From Icerya purchasi (Eukaryota; Arthropoda; Insecta; Hemiptera; Monophlebidae), in the NCBI GenBank assembly GCA_039619475.1, contig CM077115.1:402166557-402230556 (forward strand): a DNA stretch of 64,000 bases, in the 5' to 3' direction. This document shows, piece after piece, positions 32,039-41,679 of the stretch. Every line of letters starts with the position of its first letter. The first letter of the stretch is position 1. Below the pieces are notes generated by a model that was given only the letters and a program-made list of their open reading frames with translations, was not told the DNA's origin and searched no databases. Position numbers and translations under genes: made by a program.

Positions 32039-35000
32039 ATGCAAAAGCAAGTTATTCTGAATTGGAATTGTAACGGGTTGTACGCCCATTTTGAAAATCT
32101 CCAAATATTACTAAGAACCTATAATCCAATAGTACTTTCGGCTCAAGAAACCAATCTTCGTAAAACTAATAACCTAAAATTGAAATCATACAAAATTTAT
32201 CGCAAAGAATTAGATGAAATGAATCATGCTCACGGAGGTATTCTCCTTGCAATCAAATTCTTCATTTTACACGAACAAATTCCACTTCAAACAAATTTTC
32301 AAGCCCTTGCCATCAAACTACATCTACCTAATAATTATAATGTAACTATATGCAACATTTACCTACCCCCCAATATGGACTTATCAAAACAAGATTTTCA
32401 ACATATTATTAATCAACTCCCTTCTCCATACATCCTATTAGGTGATTTAAATAGCCACAGTCCTCTTTGGGGCTGTTCAAATTATGATGACAATGATCTA
32501 TCAATTTTGAACATTCCAGACCCTACACATTTCAGCCCTTCTTACAACTCCTGGTCTACAATAGATATGATACTCTGCTCTCCATCCTATAGTGATCAAG
32601 TTACCACATACTACCATGATGAATTATGTGGTAGTGACCACATTCCACAAATTGTACAATTTAACAATCAGTCATATAATGCTCCTTCCCCTCCTCCAAA
32701 ATGGAACTTTAAAAAAGCAAATTGGTCAATATATCAAGAACTAAGCTCAAGCATTCCTAACATAGATTTCAACGATGATATTGACAAAATCATAAAGATA
32801 TTTTGCGACCATCTTCTCGAAAGTGCTTCCTCTAGTATCCCTAAAACCATATTTAAGGCAAAAAGACAAGTACCATGGTGGAATGATGATTGTTCTACAG
32901 CTATAAAAAATCGGAAATCAGCCCTCAAACATCTCAAAAATAACCCATCCTCAGAAAATCTCCTTAACTATAGAAAGCTCAAAGCAAAAGCCCAATGGAC
33001 TGTAAAACAAGCCAAACGAAATTCTTGGAGAGATTTTACTTCAAATATTAACACAAACACATCCCCGTCTCGTTTATGGACGTCCATCAGAAAACTTGGC
33101 CCAAATAACTCAACCTCCCCTCCAATCAACATACTCATCAATAATAAAATCGAAAATGATCCAAAAAATATAGCAGAAGCTTTCGCTTCTTATCTTCACT
33201 TCATCTCCAGCGATGAGTCCCAAGACCCAATATTTTTAAAATACAAATCAGAAAATGAAAAACCTCTAAATTTAGAAGAAACAGACCCACAACCTTTCAA
33301 CAGTGATATTAACTTGAATGAATTACAAACAGCAATAGAAATGGCAAACATATCCGTTCCAGGCCCAGACCTTATTCATACACAATTCCTCAAAAATGCT
33401 CCAGATAAAGTAATCGCTGTTCTCCTTGACATTTTTAATCATATATGGTCCTCTCACACATTCCCCAAATCTTGGACAAAAGCAATAGTTATACCCTTTC
33501 TTAAGCCAAACAAATCTCCATTTCAAATAGATAATTATCGACCAATCTCCCTGACCTCCAATTTATGTAAAATTTTTGAAAGAATAGTTAATAATAGACT
33601 TCTCTGGATACTTGAAAGGACAATAAGCTCTCTCCTTCTCAATGCGGCTTCCGATCCTCGCGCTCTACCATACATCAACTTTCCTACTTGACCTCCCGTA
33701 TCAAAACCGCCTTCAAAAACAAACATCACCTTCTAGCGATTTTCTATGATATTACAAAGGCTTTTGATACTGTCTGGAAATATAAAATAATCTCAATACT
33801 CCATTCTTGGAACATTAAAGGAAATATCCTCTACTTTATAAAAAATTTCCTAAACAACAGAGAATTCACAGTCCGAATTTCCAACATTCTCTCTCAATTC
33901 TATCCACTGATAAACGGAGTCCCACAAGGAGCTGTTCTCAGTCCAACACTATTCATAATAGCTATAAATGATCTCCCCTCCATACTTCCTGCTCACGTAA
34001 ATGAAGTTATTTTCGCCGATGACCTTGGCACATTCATTGAATGCAACGACCCCTCAATTGGTGAACAAATCCTTCAAGAAGCTGCAGACAACATCCAAAA
34101 TTGGTCTCTACAAAATGGTCTAAAAATGTCTTCTTCAAAATCAACAGCGATTCATTTCTGCAGAAAATACAAATGCCCTAAAACACTCGAAATCTTACTA
34201 AACGCAAATGTGATCCCCTCTTCAGACACAGCTAAATATCTTGGCATGACGCTTGATTACAAACTCTCATGGAACCAACACATAATCCAATTAAAACAAA
34301 ACTGTTTTTCGAAAATTAACCTTTTGAAAAAGCTAGCACACACAACATACGGATCTGATAGAACTACTCTACTTAATTTATATAGAGCACTTATCCGCTC
34401 CACTCTCGATTATGGATCCTCTATTTATACTTTCACAAGTCCATCTACTCTCAGCAAACTTGACACCATCCTCAACTCCAGTGTTAGAATAGCTCTTGGT
34501 GCTTTCCGCACAACTCCTACTGCCAGCATACTTTCTGAAGCTTCGGAACCTCCCTTGAGCATAAGAAGACAACAAATAATAGCACACTCGGCTCTCAACA
34601 TACTTTCTACCCCCAACTTTCACCCTAGATCAGAATTTACTTTTCCACTCAATGATTTAGAAGCGGACACTTTACATTTACTTCAATCTATAGTTAAAAA
34701 TGAAACAAAAATTAATCACTGTGTTATAAATATTCTTCCACCTTGGTCAAACTTCAAACCAGACATAAATACTTCTCTGACTGAAATAATAAAATCAGAT
34801 ACAAACTCCATCATCGCTAATTCGCACATCAACGAACTCGCAAATAAATTCTCAAACTACGAATTCATATTTACTGATGGATCTAAAACTTCAAACCTCA
34901 CTGCATGTGCTTTTGTACATAATGACGAAGAATTTTTATACCCCCTCCCACCCCAATTCTCAATTATGTCAGCTGAACTATATGCCATTAAACAGGCACT

Positions 35001-35651
35001 TACCTATATAAATAACTCTTCTTTCAACAACACAATCATTCTTTCAGACTCTCTCTCAGCACCACTTTGCATAAAAAATTTTAATAAGAAAAAACAACAT
35101 CCAATAGCTCAGGAAATATCCTATATACTTTCGTCCTCATTGAAAAATACAATTTTATGCTGGCTATTCCAGGCAATGAATCAGCCGATAAAGCCGCAAA
35201 ACTTGCACTGAACATAACTCCCATCCAAAATATTCCCATTCCACTTTCCGACCTTAAAACCTTCATCAAAACTAAAACCCAAATCACTTTTCAAAACTTT
35301 TGGAACCAAATTCCCCCCACCAATAAACTGAAAAACATCAAAAACGATATACTTCCAAGAAATTGCTTTGATATCTCTCGTCGAGAAGACGTCTTACTCA
35401 CACGTATACGTACAGGTCACTCTCTTATCACTCATTCTTACCTACTCAATAAACAACCTCCCCCCATTTGCTTAATATGTAACACCCAAATTTCAATAAT
35501 GCACTTACTTTTTCAATGTCCTAAATATAAAAATGAAAGATCCCTATATCTAACTTCCAATAATCCAAAAGAAATTTTAACAGATGATCCCAATAAAATT
35601 CAAAATTTATTATCCTTTCTCTCTAAAATTGGTTTACGACCCCTTCTATAA
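32039..35651 (+). pseudogene. I-like LINE ORF2: endonuclease, RT, RNase H
   Basis: The endonuclease has 'LNWNCNG' (Asn10), 'SAQETNL' (Glu37), 'LGDLNSHSPLWGC' and 'CGSDHIPQ'. RT begins with 'NYRPISLTSNLCKIFERIVN', shifts frame near 33615 and resumes at 33688 with 'YDITKAFDTVWK', 'NGVPQGAVLSPTLF' and 'FADDLGTF' (residues 109-112 of that frame). RNase H has 'FTDGSK', 'MSAELYAIKQAL' and 'LSDSLSAPL'. The strand that should carry PSH is deleted and out of frame near 35160, after which 'NESADKAAK' and the zinc-binding tail 'CLICNTQISIMHLLFQC' follow to 35651. This gives target nicking, reverse transcription and RNA removal in one protein; three lesions make this copy inactive. Confidence 0.85.
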
Positions 35652-35764
35652 AATTTAAGATTCCATCTCCCAATATAAAATCCCTTCTAAAAGCAATCCT
35701 CCTGCACGACACGCCACTAGCCTTAGTAGCTGTACATGGCGTTATAAAAAAAAAAAAAAAAAAA
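35652..35764 (+). other. LINE 3' UTR and poly(A)
   Basis: A 3' UTR of about 90 bp, then about 20 A, ending at the right target duplication. Confidence 0.8.
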
Positions 35765-35775
35765 AATACAGTGAG

Positions 35776-36127
35776 TGTTAGCAGAAAAAAAACAAAACAA
35801 ACCTAGAGCCTAATCAAAAAAAAAAAAAACAAAAATGTTATAGATAATAAGATTAATATGAATAAAAAAGTAATACTAAACTTTATTCGTTTTAATGTTC
35901 TTATTATTTTTTCTTTTTCCATATTTCTTTTTTTTTCTCTCTTTTTTCTCCAGTATAAATATATTCTAATCCCCTATTTTCCCTTATTTCATTAACTATA
36001 ACATCTCTTCTTTCTTTTCACGATTAATACTAGCAAACTTCCAAATGTTTCATCCTTTAGTCCTTCTCCTATTCTCCTTTCTCTTCTTCTTACATATACA
36101 TACGAGTGTCGCAATGCTATACACACA
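35776..36127 (+). other. Relic C ORF1-ORF2 junction, decayed
   Basis: A-rich then T-rich sequence without a clear frame, between the last ORF1 piece and the endonuclease relic. It corresponds to the purine-rich ORF1-ORF2 gap of the related LINE at 21000-21110. Confidence 0.45.
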
Positions 36128-37600
36128 GCCTTCTGTAATCTGTGTGAGTTTGAGGTTTTCACGTCCACAAATAATTTTGACATAATATTATTATGTGAGA
36201 CTTGGCTATCTCCTGGTAGTTCTATTTGAGAAATTATAATTATTGTCTGTACGATAGGATTGACGGATGTCATATCGGTGCGGCCCTGCTAGTAAGGTAT
36301 GGTATTAGTCACACCCGGATATAATTTTTTTTTTTTTTTTTTTTTTTTATTGGCCTGAACAAATACAGTTCATTTGGCCAAGGATATAAATTAAAATTTT
36401 TCAATTACAACACTGAATCTAACACTGTAGCCATCAGTATAGATGTTCGAAATGTTTTATTTTATATCATATCATATTATTTTCCTCCTGGACACATTAT
36501 GGATTTATGATATTTATCTTGTCTATTTTTGAGAGTCTCAACTTCTTATCCGCAATTATTGGTGGAGATTTTGACGATTTGAATAGAATTTGAAACTATA
36601 CTAGTGCTGATGGTAATGGAGCGGCAATATTAGAAATTCTTTCTGAATCAAGTCTATGCTTGCCAAACGTTAGTGTTCATCAGCACCATGAATTCGGTCG
36701 ACTTAACCATGTTGTCTTCGGATATTTATTTTGGGTGTTCTTGGTCAGCGTTTCCCTACTCTATTGGTAACGACCATTTTCTAATTCTAATTTAAATTTG
36801 TAACAATAATAGAAATTCATCTTCATCCTTTAAAATTAGAGAAAAGAGGACCAAGGGGAAATACTGCAGGCTATTTGACGATGATTGGAATCGGCGCAGT
36901 TAGTTAATGAAATCTACTCTTTCTTTTTAAGCAAAAACTTTCTGTCAGTCATCTTTTTGCATGTTACGGGACTATTTGATAATGTTCTTATTCCGGTATT
37001 ATATCAAAAGTTAACAAATTTAGAGGTTCCAATAGTAGTATTGGCCAAGTAGGTTTGTAATATTTTCCTTAATAGAAAGCTTCAATTTTTAAATCCGGTC
37101 ACTAAGGAATTAGTAAACGGAGAAGAGAACTAGCCCCCTACTTAATTCTTAGGTGATGATGGGCTATGCCCCAAAATGTTTCTGCAATAAGGTATTTATT
37201 TTAATTTATCGAAGTAAAGTATTTTATACTTATTTTGTTTGTTATCGTGGTATTTATTTATTTTACATTTATAAGTGTGAATAAACAGGGATGGATTTAA
37301 TTACTTTTACAGACTTTATTTTATGCGGGCGATTTTGTCATCCGTAATAAAAATAGAAAGTTAGCTGAATGCATAACGTAGACGAAGAAATTTATCTTAA
37401 ACCTTGAAAAACTTTAGTTGCACACAACTGTCGATAATTTATTTTAAATTACAGTTTCACAGAAATGACGTCTATATTTATGGATTACAGCTGTAATATG
37501 CAATAGTGAAAAAGCGAACAAATTATGTGCGAAATTCTTTCAGGAAATTGGATTAGAGTTATCCCCTTCAAAGTCTATTATTGTTATTTTTACGCTAGGA
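36128..37600 (+). pseudogene. Relic C ORF2: endonuclease and RT fragments
   Basis: Broken frames follow ORF2 of the LINE at 19377-22980. Endonuclease words are 'FDIILLCETWLSPGSS', 'ESNTVAISIDVRNV' and 'IIGGDF' with 'LCLPNVS' downstream. RT words are 'GTFDNVLIPVLYQKLTNLEV' (motif A, catalytic Asp in FDNV), then after a 170-bp interruption 'FYAGDFVIRNKNRKLAEC' (motif C, YADD changed to YAGD) and 'FQEIGLELSPSKSIIV'. A poly(T) at 36327-36350 with the inverted word TTGGCC/GGCCAA may mark a small insertion. The element's 3' end is lost beyond about 37640. Confidence 0.7.
37141..37290 (+). repeat. Short interspersed repeat with hammerhead-like core, copy 2
   Basis: Reads GTGATGA, a GGGC-TAT-GCCC hairpin, then CAAAATGTTTCT, parallel to CTGATGA-GGGT-TAT-ACCT-GAAAACGTTTCT at 5266-5415 (-). 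Here both conserved boxes are mutated, so it could not self-cleave. It interrupts the RT of relic C between motifs B and C, which supports a separate insertion. Confidence 0.35.
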
Positions 37601-37644
37601 CTATACAACTTGCAGCATATGTATATAAAAATAAATGATTATCT

Positions 37645-37690
37645 GATCCCTATATATATATATATATATATTTATATGTATATGTATATA
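37645..37690. repeat. (TA)n-rich tract
   Basis: TA dinucleotides with interspersed TG, left border of the repeat at 37691. Confidence 0.85.
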
Positions 37691-38030
37691 TTAATTACAA
37701 CGTAATTCTTAGGCTACCCCCCATTCGAAAAAATGTCCCAATTTTATGTAATGTTTGTTATATTTTATAGGATTTTTGTTATTGTTATTTAAAATGTCAC
37801 AATTTTATGTAACGAAAAATGTAATGAAACAATATCTTAATTTTATGTAATGAAAGTTAAATGTTAGGATAGGATTTTGGTGATTATGTTATTTTTTTTG
37901 TGTTGATGCCAGTAAGAATTACGTTGTAAATTTTGATCATTTTATACAAAGTATAGAAGAGAAAGAGACATAAATAAAAGCAAGAGGGGTCAAGGGGCAC
38001 AGCCCCTTGCAAGGCCAAAATGGCCGAGTT
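37691..38030 (+). repeat. Unclassified (TA)n-bounded repeat, copy 1
   Basis: Starts TTAATTACAACGTAATTCTT and GGCTACCCCCC. Near 37915 it has the inverted word AAGAATTACGTTGTAA. It then runs through AGAAGAGAAAGAGACA to two hairpins at the far end: CAAGGGGC-ACA-GCCCCTTG and GGCCA-AAA-TGGCC. (TA)n follows directly. The copy at 61013-61212 is inverted, nearly identical over the last 120 bp and also set in (TA)n. It has no coding capacity. Confidence 0.7.
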
Positions 38031-38054
38031 ATATATATATATATATATATATAT
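38031..38054. repeat. (TA)n microsatellite
   Basis: TA run, right border of the unclassified repeat. Confidence 0.9.
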
Positions 38055-38059
38055 CGTCA

Positions 38060-38108
38060 CGAAGTTTCTGCTTTGGAAGTCACCGGTTTGATCCCGGGCG
38101 ATGCCAGA
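38060..38108 (+). other. tRNA 3'-half-like segment (T arm)
   Basis: ACCGG-TTTGATC-CCGGG at 38082-38098 forms a T arm with four of five pairs and a near-canonical loop (TTCGATC with one change), followed by an acceptor-like CGATGCCA. No D arm or anticodon arm was found upstream, where the (TA)n run begins. It may be a tRNA-derived SINE fragment or chance. Confidence 0.3.
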
Positions 38109-38533
38109 ATTTTCGCGCTAGTTAGTATATAGCAGTATGGACACACTTGGACTGCATTTATAGTGCGATAACGAGCGACTATAATCAGTTTCAGCATCGT
38201 ATAAAAATATCCAGCCGGCGAATAATCGGATCAATGTGAGTAGGTCAGTCGTCTTGATTCGCTTCGCCACTGGTAACCTTTTTCACGTTGGTCGGCAGTA
38301 CGGAAGCTAGCTTGCCCTTCAGGATAAGTACTTTTCAATTGCGCTGCTATCTATCTACTAATTCTCCTATGAATTAGAAGATAATCTTAAATTTATAATC
38401 GAGTCATAGATATATGTCACTACGATATGTAGGCTACGTATGAGCCATTCTCCTCGGCTAGCACTTAATTTTGTACACATAGATAATCAGGGATATTGTA
38501 TTCAACATAGTATAAACATGTTTTTAGAAGATA
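38109..38533. other. Non-coding spacer
   Basis: No gene or repeat recognised. Confidence 0.4.
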
Positions 38534-38535
38534 TA

Positions 38536-38776
38536 CAGTGTGCAAAATAAATATTCGGACTAGCAAAAACGAAATCAAAAACGCATCGCAAGAGAGGTTA
38601 AAAAAGGTTTTTTGAATGTTTTTTTTTTATGGTCACATAAAACATACTGCAATGAACACATTGTGTGAGAAAACAAAAAAAAAAAACTTCAAAAACCGAG
38701 AAAAACAACAAAAAAATGCATCTGTCAAAGCAAACATAATATTCGGATGCGCAAAATTAATATTCGGACTTTTCAA
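38536..38776 (+). repeat. Left terminal inverted repeat of Tc1 element
   Basis: Begins CAGTGTGCAAAATAAATATT after TA. Contains the outer and inner 20-bp transposase-site repeats (38542-38561, 38751-38770) and a shared word ACTGCAATGAACACATTGTG. Confidence 0.9.
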
Positions 38777-38904
38777 TAATCTGTAGACAACACGCCCTTG
38801 GGGTTTTTCCCGAGCGTATGCAACGCAAGCGAACGTTGTATTACTCATCAGTAAGCACTACTAATCATCACTTGAAGCATTTTGAGCATTATTGATCGAC
38901 TCAT

Positions 38905-39972
38905 ATGCGTAAATCAAGTTTTAATGCGTTACGTGAAAAAATGATGTTGCGAAAAAGTAAAAATACTTCTTATGAAGTGCGTCAAATGGTGATTTTTAAT
39001 CGGGTAAAAGGAAAATCGGGTAACGAGATATCGCGGTTATTAAATTTACCTCGAAGCACCGTTTATGACATTGTAAACAGGTTTCAGAGGGAGGATCGAA
39101 TTGAATCGCATAAGCAAAAGGGTCGACCAGAGAAACTTACGGACGTAGAAAAACGATTTATTCGACGAGAGATTGAAAAAAATCCTAAAATGAGCGCCTC
39201 AAAACTTGCGACAGCATTGTTGGAAAGAACTGGTAAGGAAGTTACATCTCAAACGATACGTAATACGTTTAGAAGTATGGGGTATAAGTCACGCACTGCG
39301 CGACTGAAACCGCTCCTTAGTACAGTTAACCAACGAAAGCGGTTCAATTTCGCAAGGGAATACCGAATAAAAGATGAGGGGTTTTGGAAAAATGTAATTT
39401 TCACCGATGAATCGAAATTTAATGTGTTCAGCAGCGACGGGAAAGTTCGGGTTTGGAGAAAGCCTAACACTGCACTTGAACAAAAAAATATCAAACCGAC
39501 GGTAAAATATGGAGGCGGTTCAGTTATGGTTTGGGGGTGTTTTTCGGCCAGCGGAGTGGGCAGTTTAGTGTTTATTGATGGGGTCATGAACGCCGATGCG
39601 TATATTGAAATTTTGAGAGATCACCTTCATAGCAGTGCAGAAAAATTAGGCATTCGTCAGACCTTCGTTTTTTACCAGGATAATGATCCAAAACATAAAG
39701 CATACAAAACGAAGGTCTGGTTGCTATATAATTGCCCAAAGGTTTTGGATACTCCCCCTCAATCTCCGGATTGTAACCCAATTGAAAATTTGTGGGAATA
39801 CCTCGACTCCAAAGTCCGTCAACACACGATATCGAGCAAGGCAGAGCTTAAAGAAATACTGCAAGAAGAGTGGCACAAGATCCCTGCAACTTATCTTGAA
39901 AAACTGGTTTCTTCGGTGCCACGCAGATGGCATGCTGTCTATAAAGCTAAAGGGATGCACACCAAATATTAA
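38905..39972 (+). CDS. Tc1-family transposase (DD34E)
   Basis: A 355-residue frame without damage. Residues about 20-130 form the paired-like bipartite DNA-binding domain: a first HTH at 'GKSGNEISRLLNLPRSTVYD', a GRP-type linker (KGRPEKLTD) and a second HTH around 'SQTIRNTFRSMGY'. The catalytic domain has Asp168 in 'FTDESKF', Asp259 in 'YQDNDPKH' and Glu294 in 'NPIENLWE', with 34 residues between the last two (DD34E), and a glycine-rich 'KYGGGSVMVWGCF'. It would cut at the element ends and reinsert at TA. Length is close to the usual ~340; a start at Met13 or Met14 is possible. The element's left inverted repeat lies upstream and presumably holds the promoter. Confidence 0.95.
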   Translation: MRKSSFNALREKMMLRKSKNTSYEVRQMVIFNRVKGKSGNEISRLLNLPRSTVYDIVNRFQREDRIESHKQKGRPEKLTDVEKRFIRREIEKNPKMSASKLATALLERTGKEVTSQTIRNTFRSMGYKSRTARLKPLLSTVNQRKRFNFAREYRIKDEGFWKNVIFTDESKFNVFSSDGKVRVWRKPNTALEQKNIKPTVKYGGGSVMVWGCFSASGVGSLVFIDGVMNADAYIEILRDHLHSSAEKLGIRQTFVFYQDNDPKHKAYKTKVWLLYNCPKVLDTPPQSPDCNPIENLWEYLDSKVRQHTISSKAELKEILQEEWHKIPATYLEKLVSSVPRRWHAVYKAKGMHTKY

Positions 39973-40017
39973 ACACGAAAATTTCATGTTTTCAGCGCTA
40001 TAAATACGAAATTTATT

Positions 40018-40253
40018 TCAAGTCCGAATATTAATTTTGCGAGTTCGAATATTATGTTTTGCTTCGACAGATGCATTTTTTCGTTATTTTTCTCATTTTT
40101 ATGAATTTTTTTTTTTTTTTTCACACAATGTGTTCATTGCAGTATGTTTTATGTTACTATAAAAAAAATTGAAAAAAAAAAATTTTTTTAACCTCTCTTA
40201 CGATGCGTTTTTATTTTTGTTTTTGCTAGTCCGAATATTTATTTTGCTCACTG
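40018..40253 (-). repeat. Right terminal inverted repeat of Tc1 element
   Basis: Reverse complement of the left repeat with scattered changes. Direct repeats are at 40021-40040 (inner) and 40228-40247 (outer), both identical to their left partners. Confidence 0.9.
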
Positions 40254-40255
40254 TA

Positions 40256-41573
40256 GATCATTTAGATTTTAATTGTGATAACTTTAAAAATGGTAACAAT
40301 AGATTTTTCTATAAATTGATGTGCTTGGCTATTAAACTGTCTATCGTGCTCGGAGACATGTTCAAATTTTTAGCTTTATTTTACTAAAAATAATAAAGTT
40401 GTATAAATTTCTTTCCGTACAGGCATTGAGAAATTTCTCAATTTTTATTTTTCTCTCGTCACATTGTTTAGTTTTTACGATCCCGATAGGAGCTGGAGAA
40501 AATTATTAGCCTCTAAAATTATTTTCAAAAAGTGCCCTTAGTTTTTTTTATTATTTATTTATTTGATTTTGTTTTTCTTTCCTTGTGCTTTTTTACTCCT
40601 TCAATATATCATGAACGTAACAGTTCACCTTTTTCCTTTATCCTTTCTAAATGCATTTTTGGTTTAATTCTTCTGTTACAATATTTTAATCCTTAAAAAC
40701 CAACACACGTTGTACAAAGGTTTATTCGGGTATGTGATCGATTCCAACCATGAATTTAGAGTCATTATATAAGTACGACTGTTTTACGTTATAAATACTC
40801 TCAGCTTTAACATTCCTTTTACTACAAATTTACGCTACTCATTCGTGTTTGAACACATATTCCATCTAGAACTCGATCTGGTCCAAGTTTCTCTTCCTAA
40901 TTACTCTATACAAGTATTCGTGAGTTATGTTAAAACATTTATGGTGCGGTATATATTTGATATTTACCTATCGCAAAAGAGTAATGTTAATTTGTTCAAA
41001 TAACTTCGACGGATGACCGGATCATACCGTCGCCTAATTACTTCTATCTTTAAATATATATAAAAAAGAAAAAGGGAAAAGAGAAAAAGAAAGAGAAAAA
41101 GAGAGAGGAAAGAAAAGGGAGAAAACAAATTACATTAATTTAATAGTGGCCAAATAGTTCCTTGCTGGGTCAAAAAAAAACTTATTCGAAAGACAGCGGA
41201 TGACTGAAATTGACGACCGATAAAATATGATTACAACGTGACTAGATTTTTCGAACATCATTAATTGCAAAATTACCAGAAAATTAAACCGATGGCCAGT
41301 TTCGTGCGAAATTACAAAATTCCTCATCGGCCGGTCGCTCACAAAATATCGAACAATATCGTGTATATCGGCCTGTCTCTTTTTCTCTCTTTCTCTCATT
41401 CATACGCCATAGGAAATGGGCCAGAGAGAGATACACTTGCACACGTATAACTTCACGTATTTTCCCGGTATGCGAAATTGCCAGTGGTGACTGTGTCCAT
41501 TATAAAACACACCCCGGAATTATTAATCAACGCATGAATAATATTTAAAAAGCAGAAAGATCGTATACCTCCA
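40256..41573. other. Non-coding DNA
   Basis: No gene recognised. A purine-rich AAGAGAAAAAG tract lies at about 41062-41120. Confidence 0.45.
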
Positions 41574-41679
41574 TGTTTTTTTTGTTTTTTTTGTTTTTTT
41601 TTTTATGGGTACGCCAACGAAGAGCAACAGCCCAATCAGCCAAGGAATCTAAGTAATTGTTCAAAAGGAGAATAACATA

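Larger units (their letters stand above)
30358..35764 (+). mobile_element. Complete I-like LINE with target duplication
   Basis: About 5.4 kb between 11-bp duplications: a 290-bp 5' leader, ORF1 (30648), ORF2 (32039), a 3' UTR (35652-35743) and a poly(A) (35744-35764). It is the only LINE in the window for which both ends and both ORFs are present. It interrupts relic C. Damage is light: two stops in ORF1, two frameshifts and one small deletion in ORF2. Confidence 0.85.
26231..37660 (+). mobile_element. Nested I-like LINE relic ('relic C') split by at least five insertions
   Basis: Pieces of one element lie in order on the plus strand. They are an Asn-rich ORF1 start (26231-26274), ORF1 middle (27781-28035), ORF1 middle to zinc-knuckle end (29040-29828), the endonuclease (36128-36800) and RT (36920-37130, 37300-37600). 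Each piece matches the consecutive part of the LINE at 19377-22980. Between them sit a minus-strand LINE 3' end (26275-26559), family B LINE (26586-27733), a minus-strand I-like LINE (28090-29035), an I-like 3' fragment (29841-30234) and a complete LINE (30358-35764). Four of these have target duplications. Confidence 0.75.
38536..40253 (+). mobile_element. Tc1-type transposon with IR/DR termini, intact transposase
   Basis: A 1718-bp element between TA duplications (38534-38535 and 40254-40255). The inverted repeats are about 240 bp (38536-38776 and 40018-40253). Each holds two copies of a 20-bp direct repeat: outer GCAAAATAAATATTCGGACT at 38542-38561 and 40228-40247 (complement), inner copies at 38751-38770 and 40021-40040 that differ from the outer by one base. 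This is the IR/DR layout of Sleeping Beauty-like Tc1 elements, where transposase binds both sites. Complete ends and frame suggest recent activity. Confidence 0.95.

Noticed and set aside
39249..39587. Minus-strand frames inside the Tc1 element
   Set aside because: Shadows of the transposase gene with no known similarity.
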